The translations under genes were made by a program, and so were the position numbers. Shown piece by piece: positions 45,886 through 55,712 of a stretch of 64,000 nt of DNA. The stretch covers positions 62,001 to 126,000 of the forward strand of contig NZ_FNRD01000004.1 of NCBI RefSeq assembly GCF_900107635.1, written 5' to 3'. Origin of the DNA: Flavobacterium gillisiae (GTDB taxonomy: Bacteria > Bacteroidota > Bacteroidia > Flavobacteriales > Flavobacteriaceae). Numbering within the stretch: position 1 is the stretch's first letter; each line of letters opens with the position of its first letter. The notes below the pieces were generated by a model. It saw nothing but the letters and a program-made list of their open reading frames with translations, made no database searches and was not told the DNA's origin.

Positions 45886-47283
45886 ATGAAATTCAGAATA
45901 GAAAAAGACACCATGGGTGAAGTGCAAGTTCCAGCTGACAAATACTGGGGAGCACAAACAGAACGTTCTAGAAACAATTTTAAAATAGGTCCATCGGCTT
46001 CTATGCCAAAAGAAATCATAGAGGGTTTTGCCTATCTAAAAAAAGCAGCTGCTTATGCTAACTGCGACTTAGGTGTTCTGCCTGTTGAAAAACGTGATGC
46101 TATTGCTGCAGTTTGCGACGAAATTCTAGCGGGTAAATTAGACGATCAATTTCCATTAGTAATCTGGCAAACGGGTTCTGGTACACAAAGTAACATGAAC
46201 GTGAACGAAGTGGTTGCTAACCGCGCTCAAGTTCTTAAAGGATTTGAAATTGGTGAAGGCGAACAATTCATTAAAGCTAATGATGATGTTAACAAATCAC
46301 AATCTTCAAACGATACTTTCCCAACAGGAATGCACATTGCCGCTTACAAAGCAGTCGTAGAAGTTACAATTCCAGGTGTTGAAAAATTAAGAGACACATT
46401 ACACGCAAAAGCAACCGAATTCAAAAACGTAGTGAAAATAGGTCGTACACACCTTATGGATGCTACGCCACTTACAGTAGGCCAAGAACTTTCTGGTTAT
46501 GTGGCGCAATTGAACTATGGTTTAAAAGCGGTAAAAAATACCTTAGCTCACTTATCAGAAGTAGCATTAGGAGGAACTGCAGTAGGTACAGGATTAAATA
46601 CTCCTGCTGGTTATGACGTAACAGTGGCAAAATACATTGCTGAATTTACAGGACATCCTTTCGTAACTGCCGAAAATAAATTTGAAGCACTTGCCGCTCA
46701 CGATGCGATTGTAGAATCACATGGCGCATTAAAACAATTGGCTGTTTCATTAAATAAAATTGCAAATGACATCCGTATGTTGGCCTCAGGACCGCGTTCA
46801 GGAATTGGTGAATTAATCATTCCAGAAAACGAACCAGGTTCCTCTATCATGCCCGGAAAAGTAAACCCTACACAATGCGAAGCTTTAACTATGGTTTGTG
46901 CTCAAGTAATGGGTAATGATGTAGCAATCACTGTAGGTGGAATGCAAGGACATTATGAATTAAATGTTTTTAAACCCGTAATGGCAGCAAACTTCTTGCA
47001 ATCAGCTCGTCTATTAGGTGATGCATGTACGTCTTTTGACGAACATTGTGCTCAAGGTATTGAACCAAACTACAAACGTATAAAAGAGTTGGTTGACAAC
47101 TCATTAATGTTAGTTACTGCTTTAAACACTAAAATCGGATATTACAAATCAGCAGAAATTGCTCAAACTGCTCACAAAAACGGAACAACTTTAAAAGAAG
47201 AATCGGTTCGTTTAGGGTATGTTACCGCAGAAGATTTTGATGCTTGGGTAAAACCAGAAGATATGGTTGGAAGTCTTAAATAG
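45886..47283 (+). CDS. fumC: Class II fumarate hydratase
   Basis: FumC hydrates fumarate to malate in the citric acid cycle. It has 465 aa. The superfamily signature is [15 protein letters not shown], and substrate-binding motifs are [31 protein letters not shown] and [16 protein letters not shown]. Length and motifs are normal. Repeat copy C lies in its upstream region, and a perfect terminator follows the stop. Confidence 0.97.
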   Translation: MKFRIEKDTMGEVQVPADKYWGAQTERSRNNFKIGPSASMPKEIIEGFAYLKKAAAYANCDLGVLPVEKRDAIAAVCDEILAGKLDDQFPLVIWQTGSGTQSNMNVNEVVANRAQVLKGFEIGEGEQFIKANDDVNKSQSSNDTFPTGMHIAAYKAVVEVTIPGVEKLRDTLHAKATEFKNVVKIGRTHLMDATPLTVGQELSGYVAQLNYGLKAVKNTLAHLSEVALGGTAVGTGLNTPAGYDVTVAKYIAEFTGHPFVTAENKFEALAAHDAIVESHGALKQLAVSLNKIANDIRMLASGPRSGIGELIIPENEPGSSIMPGKVNPTQCEALTMVCAQVMGNDVAITVGGMQGHYELNVFKPVMAANFLQSARLLGDACTSFDEHCAQGIEPNYKRIKELVDNSLMLVTALNTKIGYYKSAEIAQTAHKNGTTLKEESVRLGYVTAEDFDAWVKPEDMVGSLK

Positions 47284-47305
47284 TTCCAATTAAAGTCATA
47301 AATTC

Positions 47306-47337
47306 AAAACCCTGCAATGTAACATTGCAGGGTTTTT
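47306..47337 (+). terminator. Terminator of fumC
   Basis: A perfect 14-bp stem (47306-47319 with 47323-47336, loop TAA) ends in a T-run. Confidence 0.9.
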
Positions 47338-47402
47338 CAATTTAATTTTATTTATAACCTAAAAGCATTTGAAGAAATAATCAAATACTCCTAATTCAGA
47401 AT

Positions 47403-48605
47403 CTATTTCCCGTCTACAAAATCCTGTAAATAGCTGAATCTTGCAGTTAATTTTCCTTTTTCAGTCATTTTGGCCCTAGCCAAAATCCCATCTTTATCAC
47501 CATTAAAGAATGCAGGAATAACGTGCTCCATAAACATTGTTCCAAAACCTTCGCTAGCATCTTTTGGCAATTCACATGGCAAATTATCTACCGCCATTAC
47601 AACGATCGCCGCAGGATGAAATACATCAACTTCTTTGTGTTCAGAAGGTAGGTAACCATAGAACGGTTCTGCAATTGTGGATGATCTAAGAGTACAAGCA
47701 ATAGGTCCATCAATGTCACATGACACATCCCCTACTACTTTAATTTTACAATCTTTCGACTGCAGCATCTCTTTTGTTAGAATATCTGGTGCATTATTTC
47801 CATGAAAATGCCCCGTAATAACAATATCAGAAACTTTTGCAAATCGCTCAAAATCACTAACATATTCCGTTGGATTTTTATAGAAATCTTTACAATCTAT
47901 AACTTTCCCATCTATCCTTTTATTATAATCTAATACTTCAATTTGTGTATAAACAGGCTGCGCGTAGTTTTTGCTTAAGTAGTTTTCAATAGAAACTTCC
48001 TTGATCTTCATGGCATCCAAAATTTCCTTGATACCACCACCCACTTTTCCTGATCCTGTAATCACAAATTTTAGCGGAGGCAAAACCAATCTTTTCAAAT
48101 GATTGATCAACTCCTCTTTTCCGGATAGTGTCTCTGCTTTAGCTAATTTGAATAATCCAAACTTTAGTCCGAACCCACGAATCGTATTATAAGCCCCTAC
48201 AATTCCGGCGTATCTTCCAAAACCAATTAACCTGCGGTTATTTTCGTTGACTATCGTTTCATGATCATATAAGTCGATATTTTTTTCAAGAATAGTCTGT
48301 AGTAATTCCCTATTATACGGCTGCTTTTTGATTGTATGCGAAAAAAAGAAATACGATTTATCAGCTATTAAAGAGTCCGCTGGAACTTCTTTAACTCCAA
48401 ATAAAACATCGCAATCATTAATATCATCCGCAATATCGATTCCCAATTCTTTATATTGTTCATCGGTAAAAATTCTGATCTCTGAACTTTCCACTTTTAT
48501 CGTAGCATCCTTATAAAGTTGCTTTAATCGTAGCAGTTCATCAGGTGAAAAAACAACTCTTCTATCTGGTGGACTCTTTCTTTCTTTTAAAATTCCGAAT
48601 TTCAT
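47403..48605 (-). CDS. NAD(P)-dependent dehydrogenase, saccharopine/alanine dehydrogenase fold
   Basis: This cytoplasmic oxidoreductase has 400 aa. The N-terminal domain opens with FGILKERKSPPDRRVVFSPD, as in alanine dehydrogenase and saccharopine dehydrogenase (lysine-forming). The nucleotide-binding loop is VITGSGKVGGGI, near residue 185. CDIDGPIACTLRSSTIAEPFYGY and HPAAIVVMAVDNLPCELPKD resemble the saccharopine dehydrogenase/LKR family. The assignment to saccharopine metabolism is tentative; no other lysine-catabolism gene is adjacent. Confidence 0.8.
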   Translation of the reverse strand: MKFGILKERKSPPDRRVVFSPDELLRLKQLYKDATIKVESSEIRIFTDEQYKELGIDIADDINDCDVLFGVKEVPADSLIADKSYFFFSHTIKKQPYNRELLQTILEKNIDLYDHETIVNENNRRLIGFGRYAGIVGAYNTIRGFGLKFGLFKLAKAETLSGKEELINHLKRLVLPPLKFVITGSGKVGGGIKEILDAMKIKEVSIENYLSKNYAQPVYTQIEVLDYNKRIDGKVIDCKDFYKNPTEYVSDFERFAKVSDIVITGHFHGNNAPDILTKEMLQSKDCKIKVVGDVSCDIDGPIACTLRSSTIAEPFYGYLPSEHKEVDVFHPAAIVVMAVDNLPCELPKDASEGFGTMFMEHVIPAFFNGDKDGILARAKMTEKGKLTARFSYLQDFVDGK

Positions 48606-48823
48606 ATATATTTAAGGCTTTCGTTTTGGCTTATTCTAATTTTGTAAAATCTAATTGTTACAAATATAACACTTTAAACTAAAATTGTTTGATTTTTATA
48701 AAATAAATAATCCTTCCATGTATTAAAAGCTGAAGCCCAAAATGATAGTAATTAGAAGCCAAAAACTTTAATAAAATACTGTTAAGGTTTAAAAAAAAAT
48801 AATAACAACAAAGTTTGATTCTA

Positions 48824-48831
48824 TATATTTG
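48824..48831 (+). promoter_or_regulatory. -7 box of the serine hydrolase gene at 48852
   Basis: TATATTTG matches TAnnTTTG and lies 20 bases before the ATG. Confidence 0.55.
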
Positions 48832-48851
48832 CGTTTCAACTTCACCAAATA

Positions 48852-50048
48852 ATGATCTTTATAAAAAAAGCAAATATACTACAAATACTCATGCTGTCAT
48901 TGGTTTTGGGTTCCTGTAAACAAAAGAATGAATCCACCACAGCATTAGAAGAAACAACTAAAACTAAAAAAGTTGAATTGATAAAAAAAGGGCCAAAACT
49001 TTCTGAAAGCTATATAGCGTCTAAGAAAAGTTCCATCACTCATTTTTATAATAAAAACTGGCCTCATAATAGTCTTAATGGAGGCTTTTTAGTCGCTAAA
49101 AATGGGCATATTATTTTTGAAAAATATGAAGGACTAGCTAATTACAAAACTAAGCAGGAGATGACTAGTAGTACACCTCTACATATTGCATCTGTTAGCA
49201 AAGTAATTACCGCTACTGCAGTTTTAAAATTAATAGATCAAAAAAAACTAAGTTTAGATCAAAAGTTAAACACTATTTTAAAAGGGTTTCCTTATCCTGA
49301 CGTAACTATAAAAACGCTTTTAAGTCATAGGACAGGTATGCGTAATTATGCCTACTTCACAGAAAAAAAAGGGATTTGGGACCGTCATAAGATACTTACT
49401 AATCAAGATATTTTGACCATTATGGCTACAAAAGGGATTGATTTAGAATTCAAGACAGATACCCGTTTTAGTTATTGCAATACTAATTATGCCATGTTGG
49501 CATTAGTTATCGAAAAAGTGACTGGACTTCCATATAAAAAGGCAATGGAGCAAATTATATTCAAGCCTTTAGAAATGAACGACACCTATGTATTTGATTA
49601 TGAAAAAGACAAAGAAACAGCAACACCATCTTACAAAGGGAATTTTTCTAAAGTAAATCTAGATTATTTAGATGGTATTTATGGAGACAAAAATATTTAC
49701 TCTACACCAAGAGATTTATTAAAATTTGATATGGGGAGAAATTCTCCTGAGTTCTTTCCAGCAAAACTTCTACAAAAAGCCTTTATTGGCTACAGTAACG
49801 AACATAAAGGAAAAAACAACTATGGTTTAGGGATACGAATGATGAACTGGCCAACAGGACAGAACTTTTATTTTCACAATGGTTGGTGGCATGGTAATAC
49901 TTCTGCTTACATTACCTTACCAGAGGAAAAAGTGACTATTATAGCATTATCGAACAAATTCAATCGTATGACCTATAAAGTTCGAAATCTATCCGCACTT
50001 TTTGGTGACTATCCTTTCAAATTAGAGGACGACGGAAAAGAGGAATGA
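48852..50048 (+). CDS. Class C beta-lactamase-like serine hydrolase, lipoprotein
   Basis: This penicillin-binding-protein-like hydrolase has 398 aa. A lipobox Cys22 (VLGSCKQK) marks it as an envelope lipoprotein. The catalytic SxxK is Ser114-Val-Ser-Lys117 (HIASVSKVITA), the second motif is YCNTNYAML (Y-x-N), and the third is HNGWWHG (HxG). The family includes D-amino peptidases, esterases and beta-lactamases, so the substrate is open. It is unrelated in context to the other serine hydrolase at 57606. Confidence 0.88.
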   Translation: MIFIKKANILQILMLSLVLGSCKQKNESTTALEETTKTKKVELIKKGPKLSESYIASKKSSITHFYNKNWPHNSLNGGFLVAKNGHIIFEKYEGLANYKTKQEMTSSTPLHIASVSKVITATAVLKLIDQKKLSLDQKLNTILKGFPYPDVTIKTLLSHRTGMRNYAYFTEKKGIWDRHKILTNQDILTIMATKGIDLEFKTDTRFSYCNTNYAMLALVIEKVTGLPYKKAMEQIIFKPLEMNDTYVFDYEKDKETATPSYKGNFSKVNLDYLDGIYGDKNIYSTPRDLLKFDMGRNSPEFFPAKLLQKAFIGYSNEHKGKNNYGLGIRMMNWPTGQNFYFHNGWWHGNTSAYITLPEEKVTIIALSNKFNRMTYKVRNLSALFGDYPFKLEDDGKEE

Positions 50049-50101
50049 TATTTGATGTTTAATATTGTGAATGCAGATAGCAGATTTCAGTTAAAATACA
50101 A

Positions 50102-50109
50102 TACATTTG
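50102..50109 (+). promoter_or_regulatory. -7 box of ssrA
   Basis: TACATTTG matches TAnnTTTG and lies 36 bases before the mature tmRNA 5' end, leaving a short leader to be removed by RNase P. Confidence 0.6.
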
Positions 50110-50145
50110 CAAACTCAAATTATTTTTTGAGTTAGAATAAAAAAA

Positions 50146-50538
50146 GGGGTCGACTGGTTTTGACAGCAAGTCGAATTGAAAAGTAAGCACGTGGAGAACT
50201 GGGACAATTCTCGTTAATAAAAGGTTCCAAAACACATACACGGCGAAGGAAACTACGCTCTTGCTGCATAATCTGAATTATAGTAAGATTAGCCTCGTCC
50301 TATTAGATAGGAAAGCAGGATTTACCTCGAAAGCTTTGGTTTATAGCGGTCGATAAAGGTGAATCGTAAATTTAAACCTAGATTTCCATAAGCTTCGGGT
50401 GGACTTCGAAATAAAGAAGATAAGTATTGAGTGGCTGTTTCTGACCTTGCTCACTATCGAAAATCTAATCAGGAAATAAACGTGTAGAAAGCCTTTTAGT
50501 TGCTTGTTTGGACGGGAGTTCGATTCTCCCCGACTCCA
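50146..50538 (+). ncRNA. ssrA: Transfer-messenger RNA (tmRNA)
   Basis: tmRNA rescues stalled ribosomes by adding a degradation tag. The 5' end GGGGTCG pairs with CGACTCC at the 3' end as the acceptor stem, including a G-U at the third pair. The T arm is GGGAGTTCGATTCTCCC. The tag reading frame at 50242-50268 encodes GEGNYALAA, followed by TAA at 50269-50271. The 3' CCA is not encoded: the sequence after the discriminator A (50538) is CAAAAA. Total length is about 393 bases. A terminator follows. The resume codon (GGC) is inferred from tags of related bacteria. Confidence 0.97.
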
Positions 50539-50540
50539 CA

Positions 50541-50580
50541 AAAAGCCTTGTAAATCTTTGATTTGCAAGGCTTTTTTTTT
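50541..50580 (+). terminator. Terminator of ssrA
   Basis: A 15-bp stem with one G-T pair (50541-50555 with 50561-50575) is followed by a T-run. Confidence 0.9.
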
Positions 50581-51137
50581 ATTAATCAGTACTAGTTACA
50601 AATGAGAACTAGAATCAGATTTGTTATCTTAGATAACTGTCAATGAGTACAGATTATAAATCTGTGATAGCGTAAATGTATTGTTAGTTCTTGGTTGAAA
50701 AGTAGGAGACTCAAATTTGAATTCGTAACTTTGGGTAAATCAAAAAAACCAATGAAAAAACTAACAAATAAATTACCTCATTTTGAACTAAGTGGTAGCT
50801 CTTATTTTCGTGTAGTTTATCAATTTTTAGACTTTACTCTTTTAGCGAGCCAATATCTATCTGTAAATTTTGGTTTTTCAAGATTTATGGAGCTTGTGGA
50901 ATCTTTTAGGTTGTTCTTATTTTCTCGAAGAAAAATTGTTTCGGTGTTCTTGTTCCTAGCCGTTTTATATATTGCTACCTCCTCGTTCGCTGTTTCTTCG
51001 GTAGCTGTTTTCATAATTACTACTTTCACTTTTAGTTGGACTCTTTTTCTGTCTTCATCTAGAAAATAGAACCCGAACATCCTTGAAATGTAAATAAATT
51101 ACCGAAACCACAAAATGCTCCTTTTAAACTTCAAAGC
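50581..51137. other. 557-base region after tmRNA without a convincing gene
   Basis: Two overlapping opposite-strand ORFs exist. The plus-strand frame 50695-51069 gives a Ser/Phe-rich hydrophobic product of 124 aa. The minus-strand frame 50820-51080 gives a hydrophilic Lys/Glu/Asn/Thr-rich product of 86 aa. Neither resembles a known family or has a clear promoter. Two small palindromes lie at about 50620-50635 and 50649-50665. No duplicate of the tmRNA 3' end was seen, so there is no sign of an integrated element. Confidence 0.4.
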
Positions 51138-51608
51138 TTATCCTATTTCACAACTCGCCTCATGAATAATCGGGAAATTACAGGAATTAGCAATAAAACA
51201 AAGTTCATTTGCTTTTTTATGTAAAGTGATCGCTTCTGCTACTTTATCTTTTTGTGTTATGATCACTTTTGGATACAAGCAAACTTCAATAAAGCGTCCG
51301 CTGCCGTTATCTAAAACTTCAAGTGTTGCCTCCGCATTATCAGTGTATGAAAGCACTTCGATTCCGTTTTGAGCACATACATATAAGTACGACATCATGT
51401 GGCAGGAAACCACGCTACTTAGGAGCAAATCTTCTGGATTATACAACGTTGGATCACCTTTAAATGCTTTGGCAGCAGAAACATTCAAAATCGGCTTCCC
51501 TTCAATGCTAACGGTATGGGTTTTACTGTAAATTTTAGAAGTCGAAACCTCCTCCTCTTTGGTGGAAAACCAATTCAATTTTGCTTTAAATAAATGTTTG
51601 AAACCCAT
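51138..51608 (-). CDS. OsmC/Ohr-family protein
   Basis: Members of this family are thiol peroxidases that detoxify organic hydroperoxides. The protein has 156 aa. The two conserved cysteines are in LSSVVSCHMMSYL and FIANSCNFPIIHEA. NPEDLLLSS is the family NPEELLLaa region. It is cytoplasmic and has no signal peptide. It is transcribed alone, downstream of the RND operon direction but separated from it. Family membership is good; the substrate is inferred. Confidence 0.85.
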   Translation of the reverse strand: MGFKHLFKAKLNWFSTKEEEVSTSKIYSKTHTVSIEGKPILNVSAAKAFKGDPTLYNPEDLLLSSVVSCHMMSYLYVCAQNGIEVLSYTDNAEATLEVLDNGSGRFIEVCLYPKVIITQKDKVAEAITLHKKANELCFIANSCNFPIIHEASCEIG

Positions 51609-51744
51609 TATTTTCTTTTTATTCCAAAAGTAATTAAAAACAACGATTACTATCGCATTCCATTGTTGTACTGACTTAGATTAAAAACACTGTCAATCTC
51701 TAGCTAAATCAACAAGCAAAACGTTCTACTATTCAATAAGTAAA

Positions 51745-54700
51745 CTATTCTTTATGTTCAATATTAAAATAAAACAATAAACTTGGTAATACGATCAAAA
51801 GTAATGGCATTGCTATTAAAAAACCACCAATTACAGCAATTGCTAAAGGTTGATGCAATTCTGAACCTGTACCTATACCAATCGCCAAAGGTAATAATGC
51901 AATAATGGCTCCTAAAGCAGTCATTAATTTTGGTCGCAAACGTGTTGAAATCGCATAGACCAACGATTGTTTTTTATTATTCGAACTAAGGAAGGTTTCT
52001 TTGAATTGTAAATAGGTAAAAATGGCATTTTCACTAATAATTCCAACAATCATAATCAATCCGGTGTAACTACCTACATTCAGTGGTGTGTTTGTCAAGA
52101 ACAATAATAAATAACTTCCTGCGATACCCAAAACTGAAATAAACAGCAGAATGAAAGCTACTTTTAGATTTCGAAACAGAAATAACAAAACACCAAAAAC
52201 TAATAAACAAGAAGCCATCAAAATAAGCAATAATTCCTTAAACGATTGTTGTTGGTCTTTGTAAGCTCCAGCATAATCAATATAATAGCCACTCGGTAGC
52301 GTCACTTTGCTGGATACTTCTTTTTTAATGTTTTGCATCACCGTACCTAAATCTTTATTGTCTAACCTTCCGGTAACAACGCACATCATCTGTAAATTTT
52401 CGCGTTCTATTTCGGCAATTCCTTTTGAAATCGAAATAGTAACTAGATTAGTTATCGGTATTGATTTTCCATTTGGTAAGAAAATAAAAATCTTTCTAAT
52501 CTCTTCTAAATTTCTGTTTTGAGTATTGGGATAAATCATTCGTATGGGTACCGCCTTATCTAATTCTAAAATAGAACCGATCACATTCCCTTCCAACAAC
52601 GTTTGTAATTGAAATTGCAAATTAGCTGGACTAATGCCATATTGGGATAATTGACTGTAATTAGGCGTAATACTTATCGATGGCCCAGCGTATACAATTC
52701 CATCAAATACATCAGCGGTGCCTTCTGTTTTTTCGACAATTTGAGCTACTTGTTTTGCGATTTTTTGCAATTCTTGTTGATTATTCCCAAAAACTTTTAC
52801 CTCAATAGGCGAAACAGAACTCATTAAATCTCCCAACATATCACCAATCACTTGACCAAAATCGATTCGAAGTGCAGGCTGTGAAGTTTCTACTTTTAAT
52901 CTAATTTCATCGATAACATCATTACTAGTTTTAGATCGGTCTTTCTTAAGCTGAATTAAATAATCACCTCTGTTGGGTTCCGTAATAAAAAAGCCCATTT
53001 GTGTCCCTGTCCTTCTACTATACGCTTCTACTTCTGGAATAGTATGTATTATTTTCTCTACCTCAATTAACATTCGATCCGTTTCCTCTAATGAAGTTCC
53101 TGGTGGTGATTCATAATCTAAAACAATACTTCCTTCATCCATCTCTGGTAAAAAGCCAGTTTCTAATCGGGGCAAAATTAAAATTATTGAAATAATCAAA
53201 AGTCCGCAAAAAGCAAAACTCAATAACGGTTTTTCAATAAAATAAGCTACCCAATTTTGACTTTTAACTTCGTGATGTTCCGTTGTTGATTTTACTTCAG
53301 TAAAGTTGCTCTCTTTCTTCGTAAGCAACAAATAAACAACTGGTAATAGAATCCACGTCACAAAAAACGAACAGATTAATGTGATAATCATTGTATCCGT
53401 TAGCACTTTAAAATAAGCACCAGCAACTCCGCTCATTAATGCAAATGGAAGAAAAATAACAATGGTACACAAAGACGAACCTACCATGGCAGGAAAAAGA
53501 TAGTGAATTGCTTTTTGTAATAACGCTGTCGTGGGCTCATCAGGATGTTCCTCATGCGTTCTGTGAATTTGCTCTACAACCACGATCGCATCATCAATAA
53601 TAAGACCTAAAGCGGCAGCGATTGCACCCAACGTCATGATGTTAAAGGTTTGTCCTGTAAAATATAAAACTAGCAAAGTAGCACAAAGTGTTACCGGAAT
53701 TACAATTAAAATAGTAGCACTTGCTTTAACCGATTTTAAAAATAAAATAGCCACAATGATTGCTAAAAATAATCCAATTAATAAACTATCTGTAACGCTT
53801 TTTACGGCATCGCCCACAAAACTGGATTGCTCATAATAGGGTTTGATTTTTATATCTTTTGGAATTATTTTTTCCAGTTCTTTCAGCTTTGCATCCATGT
53901 CCGTTGACATGGTAATTAAATTGGCACTGGGTTGTTTTATGATTGCAATTAAGACACTTTCTTTTCCGTTAGCATTTACCTTAATATATTCTTTAGCTTC
54001 TTCAATGGCTACCGTAGCAATATCTTTTAGGGTTATTATTCCTTTCCCGTTGTTTATAACTACTAGATTCTCTAAATCTGATTTGGTTGTAATTTGAGCA
54101 TCCGTTAAGGTTAAATATAAAAAGCGATTGTCTGACAAATACCCATTAGAAGTAATAAAATTGGTTTGGCTTAAAACCTGAGAAACTTCCTCTGGAGTGA
54201 TGCCATAAGCAACCATTTTACTCTGATTAAGCTCAATCCAATATTCTTTTTCTTTTCCACCTATTACTCTAACTTCGCTAACTCCATCTACTTGCGAAAG
54301 AAAAGGTTTTATCGTAAAGTTGGCTATTTTTTTTAATTCAATAGGCGATCTATTCGTGCTTTCTAGTGCGTAACCGATAACAGGAAGAATAGACGGATTC
54401 ATCTTTTCTACTGTTATTTGAATACCTGCCGGCAAATCAGTTCTAATCTGATTAATTCTAGATTCGATTTGTTGTTTACTAACATCTAAATCAGCTTTCC
54501 AATCTACGAACGCAGAAATTTCGCAACTTCCTCTACTAGTTGTGCTACGAACCGTTTTTAGATTTGGAATTTTCTTTATCGCATTTTCTAATGGTTTAGT
54601 CACGGTAACCATCATTTTATCTACCGGTTGCTGCCCTGCATCGGCAATGACTTTTATTTTTGGAAAAGTAATTTCTGGAAATAAACTGGTTTGCATTTTA

Positions 54701-54783
54701 GAGTACGCAAAAATACCTCCCAATAATGCCAAGAAAATTAAAGTGCTTAAACCGCTTTTATGTTTTACAAAAAAATTATTCAT
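51745..54783 (-). CDS. RND efflux pump, inner-membrane permease
   Basis: This proton-driven pump exports compounds through a tripartite envelope complex. It has 1012 aa, 12 predicted membrane helices and two large periplasmic loops. The proton-relay segment in TM4 is AAALGLIIDDAIVVVEQI, with the Asp-Asp pair of drug/solvent (HAE-type) pumps rather than the DGAVVxxEN of heavy-metal pumps. The second-half TALGAIIALLPLAIGIGTGSE is typical of the superfamily. Its start shares a base with the stop of the fusion-protein gene. Substrate is unknown; neighbours suggest an envelope-stress role. Confidence 0.94.
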   Translation of the reverse strand: MNNFFVKHKSGLSTLIFLALLGGIFAYSKMQTSLFPEITFPKIKVIADAGQQPVDKMMVTVTKPLENAIKKIPNLKTVRSTTSRGSCEISAFVDWKADLDVSKQQIESRINQIRTDLPAGIQITVEKMNPSILPVIGYALESTNRSPIELKKIANFTIKPFLSQVDGVSEVRVIGGKEKEYWIELNQSKMVAYGITPEEVSQVLSQTNFITSNGYLSDNRFLYLTLTDAQITTKSDLENLVVINNGKGIITLKDIATVAIEEAKEYIKVNANGKESVLIAIIKQPSANLITMSTDMDAKLKELEKIIPKDIKIKPYYEQSSFVGDAVKSVTDSLLIGLFLAIIVAILFLKSVKASATILIVIPVTLCATLLVLYFTGQTFNIMTLGAIAAALGLIIDDAIVVVEQIHRTHEEHPDEPTTALLQKAIHYLFPAMVGSSLCTIVIFLPFALMSGVAGAYFKVLTDTMIITLICSFFVTWILLPVVYLLLTKKESNFTEVKSTTEHHEVKSQNWVAYFIEKPLLSFAFCGLLIISIILILPRLETGFLPEMDEGSIVLDYESPPGTSLEETDRMLIEVEKIIHTIPEVEAYSRRTGTQMGFFITEPNRGDYLIQLKKDRSKTSNDVIDEIRLKVETSQPALRIDFGQVIGDMLGDLMSSVSPIEVKVFGNNQQELQKIAKQVAQIVEKTEGTADVFDGIVYAGPSISITPNYSQLSQYGISPANLQFQLQTLLEGNVIGSILELDKAVPIRMIYPNTQNRNLEEIRKIFIFLPNGKSIPITNLVTISISKGIAEIERENLQMMCVVTGRLDNKDLGTVMQNIKKEVSSKVTLPSGYYIDYAGAYKDQQQSFKELLLILMASCLLVFGVLLFLFRNLKVAFILLFISVLGIAGSYLLLFLTNTPLNVGSYTGLIMIVGIISENAIFTYLQFKETFLSSNNKKQSLVYAISTRLRPKLMTALGAIIALLPLAIGIGTGSELHQPLAIAVIGGFLIAMPLLLIVLPSLLFYFNIEHKE

Positions 54784-55712
54784 TATTTGGCACTTTTTAT
54801 AATTTTCACTTTGATGGTATCTCCTACTCCATAGTTTCCAGAAGTGACTATTTTATCTGTTGCTTTAAATTTCGGGGAAATTATTTCTGTTCTTTCTTGA
54901 TTTTTTAACCCAATTTGTACAGGAACTTTAATAGCTGTAGAATCATTTTTAAGCAACATAACCCAATAGTCCGTTTCTATTTCATTGCTTAAAATAGCGG
55001 TCTTTGGCAGTGTAATAATATTCGATTTATTCGATTTTGGAATGCTTACCGAAACGATCAAATTTTCAGGTAAAACGTCATTTGAATTCATTTTTAAAAA
55101 TACACTTTGCATTTGCGAACTGGCATCTACAGCAGGAATAAATTGCTTTACTGTCGCTAAAATAGAGGTTCCATCGGGTAAGTAAATCGATAACTGTTGA
55201 TTGATAGCAATGTGTTTTTTTAATTCGAAAGGAACATTTATTACAACTCCATAATTATTAGAATCATTGATAATAGCCAATACATCTCCTTCTTGAACAT
55301 AGTTGCCGTTTTCTACATTAACCGAAGTAATAAACCCAGTGGAACTTGATGGAATTGAAACTGCACTTCCAAAATTTAATTTAGGATCTAATTTATTTAC
55401 ATCATTTCCCAGGGCAATTGCTTCTTTTGTTTTTATCGAAAACAATCGCTTTCCTTTTACAACTTTGTCATTCGTTTTTGCATTAACCGCTGTTATATAA
55501 CCCGTAATGATTGATTTTATAGGTGTTTTAACTATATAAGAAACCGTTCCAGAAACTTCCTCATAATCATCAATTCCAGTCGTGTCAATAGTTGTTACCG
55601 TTACTGGAATAATAGTTTCGGTTTCTGTAATAGCCACTTCTTCTTTTTTACAAGACTGTAAAAGCATTAAAAATAATACAATTATAAAGGGTATCGTTAT
55701 CTTATTTTTCAT
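54783..55712 (-). CDS. RND efflux periplasmic adaptor (membrane fusion protein), lipoprotein
   Basis: This adaptor joins the pump and the outer-membrane channel. It has 309 aa from the ATG at 55712, chosen because it begins a proper lipoprotein signal (ITIPFIIVLFLMLLQSCKK, Cys21). Lipoyl/barrel-sandwich motifs are seen in VKTPIKSIITGYITAVNAK and STGFITSVNVENGNYVQEGD. There is little alpha-hairpin, so it is a compact member. It overlaps the tolC-like gene by 11 bases and the pump gene by one. Confidence 0.9.
   Translation of the reverse strand: MKNKITIPFIIVLFLMLLQSCKKEEVAITETETIIPVTVTTIDTTGIDDYEEVSGTVSYIVKTPIKSIITGYITAVNAKTNDKVVKGKRLFSIKTKEAIALGNDVNKLDPKLNFGSAVSIPSSSTGFITSVNVENGNYVQEGDVLAIINDSNNYGVVINVPFELKKHIAINQQLSIYLPDGTSILATVKQFIPAVDASSQMQSVFLKMNSNDVLPENLIVSVSIPKSNKSNIITLPKTAILSNEIETDYWVMLLKNDSTAIKVPVQIGLKNQERTEIISPKFKATDKIVTSGNYGVGDTIKVKIIKSAK

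Noticed and set aside
50520..50600. Integration site of a prophage or island at the tmRNA 3' end
   Set aside because: No integrase gene and no second copy of the tmRNA 3' end occur downstream.
50695..51080. Two overlapping opposite-strand ORFs after tmRNA (124 aa plus strand, 86 aa minus strand)
   Set aside because: Neither shows a known family, a clear promoter or convincing composition. They are mirror readings of one stretch, so neither is called as a gene.
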